A stretch of DNA of 58,819 nt from JBBDYH01 sp040901795 (GCA_040901795.1 JBBDYH010000172.1:1-58819), one strand, 5' to 3'; positions 26,778-37,500 are shown, counted from the first letter of the stretch. Notes: generated from the sequence alone by a model not told the origin. Numbers and translations are program-made.

Positions 26778-26787
<10 letters not shown>
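25909..26787 (+). CDS. Protein with pretoxin-like hydrophobic segment, function unknown
   Basis: 292 residues from ATG 25909, with AAGAGG about 9 nt upstream; the open frame reaches back to 25522 only through the micro-protein and terminator region. Residues about 40-75 (NPFADAASGFISLLRGDLVG, then SVIPVGDVAKLAK) resemble the TG-type pretoxin segment found ahead of toxin tips in polymorphic toxins. A helical middle follows, then a basic patch (RRKGRSAGQFAIKRGDKVLS) and a C-terminal region with HLTVKVGDKSYHLRLDARGQ. No nuclease motif is certain. It has no obvious signal peptide or delivery domain, and no immunity gene follows. The stop overlaps the convergent DUF885 gene by 10 nt. Confidence 0.6.
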
Positions 26788-28547
<1,760 letters not shown>

Positions 28548-28601
28548 GGAAATTTCCTGTTTATTAGCGTCGGCCATTACCGGCCAACAATGCCGTCGAT
28601 G

Positions 28602-28952
28602 CTAAACCGCTTTTCGAATTGGAACGAATCGTATTTCGACCCGACGATTGAGCGCTGCTGCAATCCGATTGAGCATTGTCAGTGAATGACCCTCATAATC
28701 TGAATCTTCAAGGCGACAAATGACAGAAGCAGTGGTCCCGACCAGTTGCGCCAACGTTCGTTGCGAGAGACCTGCTTTTTCGCGTAGGTCGTAGATCTTC
28801 CGTGCAACCTCCGTATTGGTGCTCTCCTCGGCGATCATGCGAGCCATTTCGACGTCATTTTTGAGATACCGATCGTGGAGTATCTTTAGTCCATCACTCG
28901 TCTTGGTCCGACGCTTAGCAACGCGACTCTTCTTGCCACTGGCCATGATCAC
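28602..28952 (-). CDS. higA: HigA-like antitoxin (XRE family)
   Basis: 116 residues. A basic N-terminus (KKSRVAKRRTK) is followed by an XRE-type HTH at about 50-105 (KIYDLREKAGLSQRTLAQLV, CRLEDSDYEG, LTMLNRIAAALNRRVEIRF). It overlaps the toxin stop by 4 nt (ATGA) in the toxin-first order typical of HigBA. It should bind and neutralise the toxin and repress the operon. Confidence 0.88.
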   Translation of the reverse strand: MIMASGKKSRVAKRRTKTSDGLKILHDRYLKNDVEMARMIAEESTNTEVARKIYDLREKAGLSQRTLAQLVGTTASVICRLEDSDYEGHSLTMLNRIAAALNRRVEIRFVPIRKAV

Positions 28953-29320
28953 AGCTCTTTTTCAAATGTGTGCTTAACAGGCGCTTGCTCAAACTGGCGC
29001 TTTCGCTTAATTGCCAGATCGATTTCGGAACTCGGAACCATGCGCTCCTTTTGAATGCCGTGCGAAACAACTGCCGTAATCCGTCCATGATGGAAATAAA
29101 GTATTCGGTAGTTCGTACGCCCTAATCGAGCACGAAGCTCATAAATCCCGTCCCGCAGGAAATCGGCTTCCGGTCGCCGTAACTCGTGTCCTAACAGGGC
29201 TAGCCGCTGCAATTTGACAATGCACTTTGCACGTGCTTTTTTTGGCAGTAAGTCAAGCCATTCCAGCAACGGGACATTCCCCTGCTCATCGCGGAAGAAA
29301 ATCAGCTTTGTTACTGGCAT
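28949..29320 (-). CDS. higB: HigB-like toxin (RelE superfamily, phage Gp49-like)
   Basis: 123 residues from ATG 29320 (MPVTKLIFFRDEQG). The core LPKKARAKCIVKLQRLALLG, EADFLRDGIYELRARLGRTN, YRILYFHHG and VVSHGIQKE is characteristic of HigB/Gp49-like toxins, with a basic active-site face. These are ribosome-dependent mRNases. An in-frame TTG at 29353 would add 11 residues. The toxin precedes its antitoxin. Confidence 0.9.
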   Translation of the reverse strand: MPVTKLIFFRDEQGNVPLLEWLDLLPKKARAKCIVKLQRLALLGHELRRPEADFLRDGIYELRARLGRTNYRILYFHHGRITAVVSHGIQKERMVPSSEIDLAIKRKRQFEQAPVKHTFEKEL

Positions 29321-29373
29321 CTCAAGTGTTCGCTTTGTTGCGAACGTTGTCAAGCCGCTCCATCAATGAATCC

Positions 29374-31680
29374 TCACTCCCGCCGCGGGTCAACGTCGAG
29401 TAGATTCCGCACAAAAAAGTCATTGCGCCTCCGCGTCCCGTAGGGGCCGCTTCCTGATCCGTGACCGCCGCCGGGGATGACCACGAGCTCAAAATCCTTG
29501 TTCGCCCGGATGAGCGCGTTGACCACTTGCATCGTCGAGGCCGGATCGACGTTGCGGTCCAGCTCGCCGACGGTCAAGAGAAGCTTGCCTTGTAGCTTGT
29601 GGGCATTGGTTACGTTTGATTGCTCGTCGTAGTGTTTGCCCACCGGCCAGCTCATCCACAGCTCGTTCCACCAGATCTTGTCCATTCGGTTGTCGTGACA
29701 GCCGCAGTCCGAGGCAGCGGCTTTATAAAAGTCGCCGTGCGCCAACAGCGCCCGCAGGCTGTTCTGCCCCCCGGCTGATCCACCGTAGATGCCGACGCGC
29801 GTCAAGTCCATGTAAGGATAGTTCTCCGCGGCGGCCTTCATCCACAAAATGCGATCCGGAAAGCCTGCGTCGCCGAGATTTTTGCAGCACACATCGTGGA
29901 ACTTTTTGGATCGGTTCGACGTCCCCATCCCGTCGACTTGCACGAGGATGAACCCCAACTCGGCCAGCGATTGCGGGCCGTAGAACTCGGCGAACCGCTT
30001 GGGGACGAATGAGCCTTGGGGGCCGGCATAGATCGCCTCAATGACCGGATACTTTTTGCTTTCGTCGAAGTTCGTGGGCCGGTAGATCACGCCAAAGATA
30101 TCCGTCTCGCCGTCGCGCCCCTTGGCCGAAAACCGCTCGGGCGGTCGCCAACCGGCCGCCAACAGCGCACTCCAATCGGCCCGCTCCAATTCGCAGACCA
30201 GCGACCCGTCGTCGGTCTTCCGCAGCTCGGTTACCGACGGCAGATCGACGCGCGAATACGTGTCGAGAAAGAACCGCCGATCGGGGGAGTCGTTGACCTC
30301 GTGCGTCCCATTGCCGGACGTGAGCACGACCAGCGCCGTGCCGTCGAACTTCACGCGGCAGTAATGAATAAAGTACGGGTCTTGCTCCGGAAAGGTCCCA
30401 CCGGCCCGGAACCAGATCTCGCGATTCTCTTCATCGACGCGATCAACGCCGCGCACGACCCACGGGCCCTTGGTGATCTGGTTCTTTACCTGTCCGGTAC
30501 GGGAGTCGTACAGGTACAAATGGTTCCAGCCATCGCGCTCCGACATCCAAATGATCTCAGCCGTCTTGTCGGCGTAATGCGCAAACTGCTTGTGAGCGTA
30601 ATCGATGAACGTGTCGCTTTTGTCATCGATCAGTGCGGCAGCCTCGCCTGTCTGGGCATCGACCACGACGATCCGCAACACCTGGTGACCGCGCTGGTTA
30701 TACACAAACGTGAACCGCCGCGAATCGGGTTGCCACCGCAGGTCGGTGATGCTCCAAGGATTATTGGAGAGCTCATCATCCAGCGGGATCTCCTTCTTTT
30801 CCGCGGGATCGAACAGGTGCGGCTTGTCTTGCGGGATCTCATCGCCGGGTTTGAGATAGTCATACGACGAGAGCTTGGGCTGGAGCTGATCGCGGGGCGA
30901 CGACTCGATGAGATACACTTTGCGGTCGCCGCCGTTTTTGCGCTTGATCGCCGCGAACCGCTTCGAGTCGGGCGACCACACGACACCGCGCTCGTAAGAG
31001 TCCGGCGCCGAACCGTCCTTCGTCAATTGCGACTCTTCTCCCGACTTCGTGTCGCGCAGGTGAATGTTGTTGTCCTTGATTTCGACCGTCCACCGACCAT
31101 CGGGCGACGAAGCCCCGCGCGGCGAGCCGCGCTGGCCGCCGCGTCCCCCCCGTCTGCCGCGCCGACCGCGAGCGCCCCCTCGTCCGCGCCGCGGCTCATC
31201 GCTGTCGCTCGCCTTCGCCTCGGCCGGCAGCTCCGCCTCGCTGATTGTTTTTGACTCCGGCTCGAACTTCCAGGTCTTGTCGGCGGCTCGAAAATGGATC
31301 GCCGTCCCGGCGAAATATATGTCTTCGAATGGCAGCTTCGCGGCATCCTGCGGCTTTCCGGTCGCTTTGGCCAGCGCTTCGGCCAGCGCCGCATGATCGA
31401 ACGCCGGTGCGCGTTTCCCCTCGCGTGCATCGACCAGGATGAATTCGCGCTTGTCGTCGCCCAGATTGTTCCGATACCAGAAGCGGTTGTTCTCGTCGAA
31501 CCAGTGGGGCGTGACCGTGGCCTTGAGCACCTTGCCGCGGGTCCGTTCGCGCAGCTTGCTGGCGCGTTCGTAGTCTCCCTTTGTGCCCTGTGCGGCGGCC
31601 GGCTTGGTGGGGGCAAGCATGACGCCGGTGACGATTGCCAAAAGCAACGCGGTTCCAGGATTTGCGATTAAACGAATCAC
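29374..31680 (-). CDS. Secreted S9-family prolyl oligopeptidase/DPP-IV-like peptidase with RGG-like insert
   Basis: 768 residues starting at GTG 31680, with a signal peptide (about 1-31). The N-terminal beta-propeller region (about 40-520) is followed by an alpha/beta hydrolase domain with Ser635 (GIYGGSAGGQNS), Asp708 (GELDRN) and His740 (PGGGHGSG), the S9 catalytic triad. It should release dipeptides or oligopeptides from the N-terminus of proline-containing peptides outside the cytoplasm. Unusually, residues about 164-189 contain a run of RG/RGG units (RRGRGG, GRRGRRGGRGGQRG), a feature of RNA-binding proteins, inserted in the propeller. The gene stands 21 nt upstream of the HigBA operon on the same strand. 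Confidence 0.93.
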   Translation of the reverse strand: MIRLIANPGTALLLAIVTGVMLAPTKPAAAQGTKGDYERASKLRERTRGKVLKATVTPHWFDENNRFWYRNNLGDDKREFILVDAREGKRAPAFDHAALAEALAKATGKPQDAAKLPFEDIYFAGTAIHFRAADKTWKFEPESKTISEAELPAEAKASDSDEPRRGRGGARGRRGRRGGRGGQRGSPRGASSPDGRWTVEIKDNNIHLRDTKSGEESQLTKDGSAPDSYERGVVWSPDSKRFAAIKRKNGGDRKVYLIESSPRDQLQPKLSSYDYLKPGDEIPQDKPHLFDPAEKKEIPLDDELSNNPWSITDLRWQPDSRRFTFVYNQRGHQVLRIVVVDAQTGEAAALIDDKSDTFIDYAHKQFAHYADKTAEIIWMSERDGWNHLYLYDSRTGQVKNQITKGPWVVRGVDRVDEENREIWFRAGGTFPEQDPYFIHYCRVKFDGTALVVLTSGNGTHEVNDSPDRRFFLDTYSRVDLPSVTELRKTDDGSLVCELERADWSALLAAGWRPPERFSAKGRDGETDIFGVIYRPTNFDESKKYPVIEAIYAGPQGSFVPKRFAEFYGPQSLAELGFILVQVDGMGTSNRSKKFHDVCCKNLGDAGFPDRILWMKAAAENYPYMDLTRVGIYGGSAGGQNSLRALLAHGDFYKAAASDCGCHDNRMDKIWWNELWMSWPVGKHYDEQSNVTNAHKLQGKLLLTVGELDRNVDPASTMQVVNALIRANKDFELVVIPGGGHGSGSGPYGTRRRNDFFVRNLLDVDPRRE

Positions 31681-31818
31681 TGCCGGTTCACACTCCAGCG
31701 ATGGACGGGATTGACAGCAAGCGGTCTTTGCAACACGCTACTTGTCGTTGAACGTGATGTCAAATCAGGCCCGGAGTGTCGGTCCTCCGGACCTCTTTGT
31801 ATTCTTATTTGTCGCCAA

Positions 31819-31838
31819 CCCTGCCCTTCCGGGCAGGG
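31819..31838. repeat. Hairpin repeat upstream of the DapA-family gene
   Basis: CCCTGCCC (31819-31826), a TTCC loop and GGGCAGGG (31831-31838) form a perfect 8-bp stem. A direct repeat GGTCCTCCGG occurs at 31781-31790 and 31851-31860. It is in the short leader of the hydroxyproline operon, not followed by a T run, so not a terminator. Confidence 0.7.
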
Positions 31839-31876
31839 CTACTACCTGCCGGTCCTCCGGGCCTTAGAGGGAAACC

Positions 31877-32791
31877 ATGAACGCTTCCTGGCAAGGCATC
31901 TTTCCCGCCGCTACCACGCAATTTCGTTCAAACGGCGAGCTCGACATTCCGGCCACGCTGGGCTGCCTCGACCGCCTGCTTGAAGCCGGCGTTGACGGGC
32001 TCATTATGCTTGGTACCGTCGGCGAGAACTGCTCGCTGGAATACGGCGAAAAGTTCGATGTGCTGCGTGCGACCGTCGAGCACGTCGGCCGCCGCGTCCC
32101 GGTGCTCACCGGGGTCGCCGAGTACACGACGTCTCTGGCCTGCCGGTTTGCGGTGGATGCCGAGCGCGCCGGCGTCGACGGCCTGATGGTCCTGCCGGCG
32201 ATGGTTTACAAGTCCGACCCGCGCGAGACGGTTGCGCACTTCCGCGGCGTCGCTCGGGCGTCGGACCTGCCAATCATGGTCTACAACAACCCTGTGTCGT
32301 ACCACGTCGATATTACGCCGACCATGTTTGCCGATCTGTCCGACGAGCCGAAGTTCGTCGCCATCAAGGAGTCGTCCGAGAACGTGCGACGCATCACCGA
32401 CCTGCACAATGCATGTGGCGACCGGTACACATTATTCTGCGGCGTAGACGATCTCGTGCTTGAAAGCCTGGTGCTTGGCATCGATGGCTGGGTGTCGGGC
32501 CTGGTGAACGCCTTTCCCGCCGAATCGCGGAAGCTATGGGACCTCGCCAACAGCGGCCAATGGCAACCAGCCCGCGATCTCTACCGCTGGTTCACGCCAC
32601 TGTTGCACCTCGACACGCACGTCAAGCTCGTGCAGTACATCAAGCTGGTCATGCAGGTGTGCGGCGTCGGCAGCGAGCACGTCCGCCCGCCGCGGCTGCC
32701 ATTGGTGGGCGAAGAGCGCGAGCGAATCGTGCGGCTTGTACGGCAGACGATCAAAACCTCGCCATCGAGCCATGGAGCACCCGCTCTGTAG
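31877..32791 (+). CDS. DapA-family aldolase, probable 1-pyrroline-4-hydroxy-2-carboxylate deaminase
   Basis: 304 residues starting at ATG 31877 with GAGGGA 4 nt upstream. It has the DapA-family features GTVGEN (about 46-51), Tyr136 (MVYNNP) and Lys164 (FVAIKESS), the Schiff-base lysine. Enzymes of this family in hydroxyproline clusters convert 1-pyrroline-4-hydroxy-2-carboxylate to 2-oxoglutarate semialdehyde. I assign this role because the next two genes are a hydroxyproline epimerase and an FAD-dependent dehydrogenase. Annotation as dihydrodipicolinate synthase would be misleading. The gap to the epimerase start is 119 nt. Confidence 0.85.
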   Translation: MNASWQGIFPAATTQFRSNGELDIPATLGCLDRLLEAGVDGLIMLGTVGENCSLEYGEKFDVLRATVEHVGRRVPVLTGVAEYTTSLACRFAVDAERAGVDGLMVLPAMVYKSDPRETVAHFRGVARASDLPIMVYNNPVSYHVDITPTMFADLSDEPKFVAIKESSENVRRITDLHNACGDRYTLFCGVDDLVLESLVLGIDGWVSGLVNAFPAESRKLWDLANSGQWQPARDLYRWFTPLLHLDTHVKLVQYIKLVMQVCGVGSEHVRPPRLPLVGEERERIVRLVRQTIKTSPSSHGAPAL

Positions 32792-32910
32792 GGAACGGCC
32801 GAAGCTTGCCCGCCGTGGCAGGTGCCGTTCCGTTGGCCGAGGCGACATGGCGGTATCAAATGGCGCATCCGGAACGGCACGGAGAGCGTTCCCTTCACAA
32901 TATATTCCCA

Positions 32911-33870
32911 ATGTCCGACTTCCAGCGCATCCGCGTCCTCGATTCCCACACCGCCGGCGAGCCGACGCGCGTAATCCTCACCGGCGGACCGGAACTCGGC
33001 AGCGGTCCGCTCGCCGACCGCTTGCGGCTCTTCCGCGAACGGTTCGATGATTTGCGTCGCACCGTGATCCTCGAACCGCGTGGGTCGGACGTCCTTGTCG
33101 GCGCCCTACTCTGCGAGCCGGTCGATCGCACATGCACGGCTGGCGTCATCTTCTTCAACAACGTCGGCTACCTCGGCATGTGCGGACACGGCATGATTGG
33201 CGTCGTCGCCACGCTCGCTTACTTAAACCGGATCCAGCCCGGCGAGCAGACGTTGGAAACCCCCGTCGGCCGAGTTGTGACGACACTGCAGGCTGACGGC
33301 CGCGTATCGATCACCAACGTTCCCAGCTACCGGCTGGCAAAAGACATCACGGTGCCGGTCGAAGGTCACGGCGACATTACGGGGGACGTAGTCTGGGGCG
33401 GCAACTGGTTTTATCTGGTCGAGCGACACGGCGAAGAAATATCGTTTGCCAATGTCGAGCGGCTGACGGCACTCTGCTGCGCGATCCGCGATGCGCTCGC
33501 TCGTTCTGGCGTCGCCGGAGCGAACGGTGCGGAGATCGACCATATTGAGCTTTTTGGTCCGCCGGCAACGGCCGCTGCCGACAGCAAGAACTTCGTCCTC
33601 TGCCCTGGCCGCGCTTACGACCGGTCCCCCTGCGGCACCGGCACCAGCGCCAAGCTAGCCTGCCTGCTGTCCGACGGCAAGTTGCAACCCGGTCAGATCT
33701 GGCGGCAGGAGGGAATTCTGGGCACAATCTTCGAAGGCCAAGCGACGATGCGCAACGACCAGATCATCCCCACCATCATCGGCCGCGGCTACATCACCGC
33801 TGAAGCCACACTCTTGCTTGACCCGGCAGATCCCTTTCGCCACGGCATCATTTCGGGAGAACCAACGTGA
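32911..33870 (+). CDS. 4-hydroxyproline 2-epimerase (proline racemase family)
   Basis: 319 residues from ATG 32911; the open frame reaches back to 32536 but only through the previous gene. Cys91 (MCGHG) and Cys241 (RSPCGTGTS) are the paired catalytic cysteines of the proline racemase family, and HTAGEPTR matches the substrate loop of hydroxyproline epimerases. It should interconvert trans-4-hydroxy-L-proline and cis-4-hydroxy-D-proline in the cytoplasm. Its stop overlaps the next start by 4 nt (GTGA), so these two are co-translated. Confidence 0.92.
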   Translation: MSDFQRIRVLDSHTAGEPTRVILTGGPELGSGPLADRLRLFRERFDDLRRTVILEPRGSDVLVGALLCEPVDRTCTAGVIFFNNVGYLGMCGHGMIGVVATLAYLNRIQPGEQTLETPVGRVVTTLQADGRVSITNVPSYRLAKDITVPVEGHGDITGDVVWGGNWFYLVERHGEEISFANVERLTALCCAIRDALARSGVAGANGAEIDHIELFGPPATAAADSKNFVLCPGRAYDRSPCGTGTSAKLACLLSDGKLQPGQIWRQEGILGTIFEGQATMRNDQIIPTIIGRGYITAEATLLLDPADPFRHGIISGEPT

Positions 33871-35123
33871 GCCGGGCGGTGATTATCGGCGGCGGTGTGA
33901 TCGGCGTCGCGTGTGCTTACCACCTTCGCGAGCGAGGTTGGCAAGTCACAATCATCGACCGCGGCCGAATTGGCGGCGGCTGCTCGCATGGTAACTGCGG
34001 GTTTGTCTCGCCGAGCCACGTCCTGCCGCTGGCCGTGCCGGGAGCGGTGCGGTACGCCCTGTCTTCGATGCTGCGGAAGAACTCGCCGTTCCACATCAAG
34101 CCCCGGCTCGATTGGAGGCTGTGGAGCTGGCTCTTCCGCTTCGCGCGCCGCTGCAACACGGCCGACATGCTCGCCGCGGGCGATGCCTGCCATGCACTGC
34201 TGGAGTCTTCACGGACGCTCTACCAGGAGCTGATCTCGCGGGAAACCCTCGCCTGCGAATGGCAAACCGAGGGGCTGCTCTTCGTGTACAACACGCGCCG
34301 TGGTTTGGACGCTTACGCTCAAACCGACGCGATCCTGGCCGAGCACTTCGGCTTGCCCGCTAAGCGTTTGGACGGCGACGCGCTGAGCGAGTTCGAGCCT
34401 GCTTTGCGGCCGGGCCTGGCCGGAGCGTTTTACTACGATGACGACGCGCATCTTCGCCCCGACCGACTGATGACCGAATGGCGCCGCGTGCTTGCAGCTC
34501 GCGGCGTGGAAATCCTGGAGAATTGCGAGTTCCAAGGTTTCGCGGGTTCCTCGGGTAGCGCCTCCCAGCATGCATCGTGCGCGATCACCTCGCACGGCGA
34601 ACTTTCCGCTGACGTGTTCGTCATCGCCACCGGCGCTTGGACGCCGCTCTTGGCCGGCCACGTCGGCTGCCGCCTGCCAATCCAGCCCGGCAAAGGCTAT
34701 TCGATCACCATGCCCCGGCCGGCTGTCTGCCCGCGGATCCCGATGCTGCTCATGGAGCATCGCGTCGGCGTCACGCCGATGCAGAGCGGATACCGTCTTG
34801 GCTCGACGATGGAGTTCGCCGGCTACGACACGTCGCTCCGTCCGGAGCGGCTCGAGCTGCTTCGTCGCGGCGCGGCCGCCTGCCTGCGCGATCCCTACTG
34901 CGAGCCGGTCCAAGAAACCTGGTACGGCTGGCGGCCCATGACCTACGACAGCGTGCCGGTCATCGACAAGAGTCCGAAGTACAACAATTTGTATCTGGCC
35001 GCTGGACACAATATGCTGGGTCTGTCGATGGCCCCCGCCACGGGCAAGCTGCTCTCCGAACTGATCGCCGGCGAAACACCGCACGTCGATCCGTCGCCTT
35101 ACTCCGTCAATCGCTTTCGTTAA
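33867..35123 (+). CDS. FAD-dependent D-amino acid/cis-4-hydroxy-D-proline dehydrogenase
   Basis: 418 residues from GTG 33867, overlapping the epimerase by 4 nt. The N-terminal VIIGGGVIGVACAYHL and VTIID are the FAD-binding Rossmann motif of the DAO/DadA family, and the C-terminus has the expected DSVPVIDKSPKYNNLYLAAGH block. It should oxidise the D-epimer to pyrroline-4-hydroxy-2-carboxylate, feeding the deaminase encoded just upstream. The electron acceptor is unknown, presumably quinone or a flavoprotein. Confidence 0.9.
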   Translation: MSRAVIIGGGVIGVACAYHLRERGWQVTIIDRGRIGGGCSHGNCGFVSPSHVLPLAVPGAVRYALSSMLRKNSPFHIKPRLDWRLWSWLFRFARRCNTADMLAAGDACHALLESSRTLYQELISRETLACEWQTEGLLFVYNTRRGLDAYAQTDAILAEHFGLPAKRLDGDALSEFEPALRPGLAGAFYYDDDAHLRPDRLMTEWRRVLAARGVEILENCEFQGFAGSSGSASQHASCAITSHGELSADVFVIATGAWTPLLAGHVGCRLPIQPGKGYSITMPRPAVCPRIPMLLMEHRVGVTPMQSGYRLGSTMEFAGYDTSLRPERLELLRRGAAACLRDPYCEPVQETWYGWRPMTYDSVPVIDKSPKYNNLYLAAGHNMLGLSMAPATGKLLSELIAGETPHVDPSPYSVNRFR

Positions 35124-35132
35124 GGAGGGAAC

Positions 35133-35240
35133 ACAGACACACACAGACGAAGACAGATGAACACAGACGAACGACTAGTCCGTTTCCTTGCTCGTTGATC
35201 TGCGGCCATCTGTTTTTATCTGTGGCCGTCTGTGTTCCTT
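35133..35240. repeat. Inverted ACACAGA/TCTGTGT repeat element
   Basis: From 35133, several copies of ACACAGACG and AGACAGATGAACACAGA are read in one orientation, then after about 20 nt copies of GGCCATCTGTTTTTATCTG and GGCCGTCTGTGTTCC in the other. It is the same family as 12569-12690. It fills most of the 139-nt gap before the amidohydrolase and may form a large imperfect stem in the leader. Confidence 0.75.
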
Positions 35241-35262
35241 GCCGTAATAGGTGGAGGGTTTT

Positions 35263-36987
35263 ATGTTCCGTCACACAATACTTTCGACACTCATTGCGGT
35301 TCTTTGGCTGAGTGACGCTCGGTCTCTCGCGGCCGAAAAGGCAGAGCTCATTCTGCACAACGGCAAGATCGTCACGGTCGACGCCGCCTTTTCGATTCAT
35401 CAGGGCATGGCCGTCTCCGGCGCTCGCATCGTCAAGCTGGGCAAGAATGACGACATTCTGGCACTTCGCGGCGATGACACGACGGTTATCGACTTGTCCG
35501 GCAAGACGGTGGTTCCCGGCCTCATCGATTCGCACACGCACCCTGGCGGCGCGGCGATGCACGAGTTCGACCACGAAATCCCGACGATGGAAACCATCGC
35601 CGAGGTGCTTGAGTACATCAAGTCGCGCGCCGCCGCCGTCGGCGAGGGGAAGTGGATCACGGTGCGCCAGGTGTTCGTCACGCGGCTCAAGGAACAGCGC
35701 TATCCCACGCGCGAGGAGCTCGATCGCGCAGCGCCGAACAATCCCGTGGTCTTTTCCACGGGGCCGGACGCCTCGGTTAACTCGCTCGCCTTGAAGCTCA
35801 GCGGCATCGACAAGGATTCTAAAGTCACCGGCAAGGGCTACTTGGAGCGCGACCCCTCCACGGGCGAGCCCACGGGGATCCTGCGTTCGTGTACGTACCT
35901 AATCAAAAGCGAATCCACCGGCAAGTCGGCCTCGCAGGAGGATCGCCTGCGGCGTCTCAAGTCGCTTTTCCGCGATTACAACTCAGTAGGCATCACCGCC
36001 ATCTCCGATCGCAACGCCAACTCAGGAGACATCGAGCGCTATCGCCTGCTCCATGCGGGCGACCAACTCACCGTCCGCATGGCACTCTCTCATGGCGTCG
36101 GCACCGACGGCGACGTCGAGAATATCCAGGCCGCCATCCGTAAAGTTGCCGAGCATCCGCTGGTCAAAGGCGACGATATGCTTCGGATCGTCGGCATCAA
36201 GACGTTCCTCGACGGCGGCATGCTCACCGGGAGCGCGTACATGCGCGAGCCTTGGGGCGTCAGTCAAATCTACTCGATCCAAGACCCCCAGTACCGCGGC
36301 TTGCTCTACATCCCGCGCGAGAAGTTGCTGCCGATTGTCGAGTCCACGCTCGAGGCGGGCTTGCAGTTCACCGCCCACTCCGTCGGGGACGGCGCCGTAC
36401 ACACGTTGCTCGACGTCTACGAAGAGCTCAACCGTAAGCAGCCGATTCGCGACCGCCGCCCCTGCCTCACGCATTCGAACTTCATGAGCCGCGAGGCGGT
36501 TGAGAAGGCCGCGGCCCTCGGCGTGGTCGTCGACATCCAGCCCGCCTGGCTCTGGCTCGATGGCAAAACGTTGCTGGCTCAATTCGGCAGCGACCGGCTT
36601 CGGTATTTCCAGCCGCTGGCGTCGATCTTCGCCGCGGGCGGCATCGCGGGCGGCGGCTCAGACCACATGCAGAAGATCGGCTCGTTCCGCTCGGTCAACC
36701 CGTACAACCCGTTTCTGGGCATGTGGATCTCAGTTGTGCGAGTGCCGCGCGGGATGGACCAACCGCTGCACCGCGAGGAATCACTGACGCGCGAGCAGGC
36801 TCTCCGCTTTTACACGGCCAACAATGCTTACGTGCTGTTCCTCGACAAAGTGGCTGGCACGCTCGAACCCGGCAAGCTCGCCGATTTCGCGATCCTCGAG
36901 ACCGACGTACTCACCTGCCCGGCGGTGGCGCTCCGCGAAACGAAGGTTGAGGCGACATACTTGGGCGGCAAGCAGGTCTATCCCTAG
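35263..36987 (+). CDS. Secreted YtcJ-like amidohydrolase
   Basis: 574 residues from ATG 35263, with GGAGGG about 5 nt upstream and a signal peptide (MFRHTILSTLIAVLWLSDARSLAA). The amidohydrolase metal-site set is present: HTH in GLIDSHTHPGG, Lys in GIKTFLDGGMLTGSAYM, His in FTAHSVGDGA, His in CLTHSNFM and Asp in GGGSDHMQ. YtcJ-type members cleave N-substituted amides, formamides or related bonds. Its place after the hydroxyproline genes, with an intervening repeat, suggests an acyl- or peptide-linked substrate, but this is inference. It is followed by the next gene after 15 nt. Confidence 0.9.
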   Translation: MFRHTILSTLIAVLWLSDARSLAAEKAELILHNGKIVTVDAAFSIHQGMAVSGARIVKLGKNDDILALRGDDTTVIDLSGKTVVPGLIDSHTHPGGAAMHEFDHEIPTMETIAEVLEYIKSRAAAVGEGKWITVRQVFVTRLKEQRYPTREELDRAAPNNPVVFSTGPDASVNSLALKLSGIDKDSKVTGKGYLERDPSTGEPTGILRSCTYLIKSESTGKSASQEDRLRRLKSLFRDYNSVGITAISDRNANSGDIERYRLLHAGDQLTVRMALSHGVGTDGDVENIQAAIRKVAEHPLVKGDDMLRIVGIKTFLDGGMLTGSAYMREPWGVSQIYSIQDPQYRGLLYIPREKLLPIVESTLEAGLQFTAHSVGDGAVHTLLDVYEELNRKQPIRDRRPCLTHSNFMSREAVEKAAALGVVVDIQPAWLWLDGKTLLAQFGSDRLRYFQPLASIFAAGGIAGGGSDHMQKIGSFRSVNPYNPFLGMWISVVRVPRGMDQPLHREESLTREQALRFYTANNAYVLFLDKVAGTLEPGKLADFAILETDVLTCPAVALRETKVEATYLGGKQVYP

Positions 36988-37002
36988 GTCAGATCGATTT
37001 CC

Positions 37003-37500
37003 ATGCGATTCTCGATTACCACTCTCTTGCTGGCGACCGCCGTGACGGCTCTTGGTTCGGCTGCGGTCGTGCACCGGACTTCGCTCTGGACCAATTTGGT
37101 GGTCACCTTGGCTTACGCGATTACGCTCGGCTGTACGATCACGGCTTGGGCCGCCCCAATTCGCCGGACGTTTTGCGTGCCGTTCGCGATCGTTGCGTGG
37201 GTGTATCTGGCGACGATTTATTTGGACCCGCTCGCGCCGTTGGAAAAGCAGCTCCTGACGTCGCGCTTGATTCACGACGCCTTCATTCGGATCGATTCCA
37301 CCGTGTCCGATGTGTTTTATGAGGACCGCGATGATGTCTACGTCCGCGACCTGAACCGCCGTCTGGAAGGTCTGGCCCCGGCGCGATTTCACGCGTTTTA
37401 CCACGCCTGGCAAGCAATCATCGCGCTGGGGCTGGCGACGCTGTCCGGGCTGATAACTTCGTTCCTGTTGCAACCTCGCACACAACCTCCTCCGCCGTAG
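37003..37500 (+). CDS. Small membrane protein of unknown function
   Basis: 165 residues with four likely membrane segments: MRFSITTLLLATAVTALG near 1-20, about 30-50, about 58-75 and IIALGLATLSGLITSFLL near 138-156. The region between segments 3 and 4 is acidic and probably soluble. MRFSI-type N-termini followed by a hydrophobic helix are common in planctomycete proteins of unknown function. It follows the amidohydrolase by 15 nt, so they may be co-transcribed. Confidence 0.6.
   Translation: MRFSITTLLLATAVTALGSAAVVHRTSLWTNLVVTLAYAITLGCTITAWAAPIRRTFCVPFAIVAWVYLATIYLDPLAPLEKQLLTSRLIHDAFIRIDSTVSDVFYEDRDDVYVRDLNRRLEGLAPARFHAFYHAWQAIIALGLATLSGLITSFLLQPRTQPPPP

Noticed and set aside
30016..31254. 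Long open frame of 412 codons opposite the S9 peptidase
   Set aside because: It is antisense to a gene with a complete catalytic triad; no domain is visible in its translation.
34209..35144. Open frame of 311 codons opposite the FAD dehydrogenase
   Set aside because: The plus-strand gene has the Rossmann motif and the expected operon overlap; the antisense frame has none.
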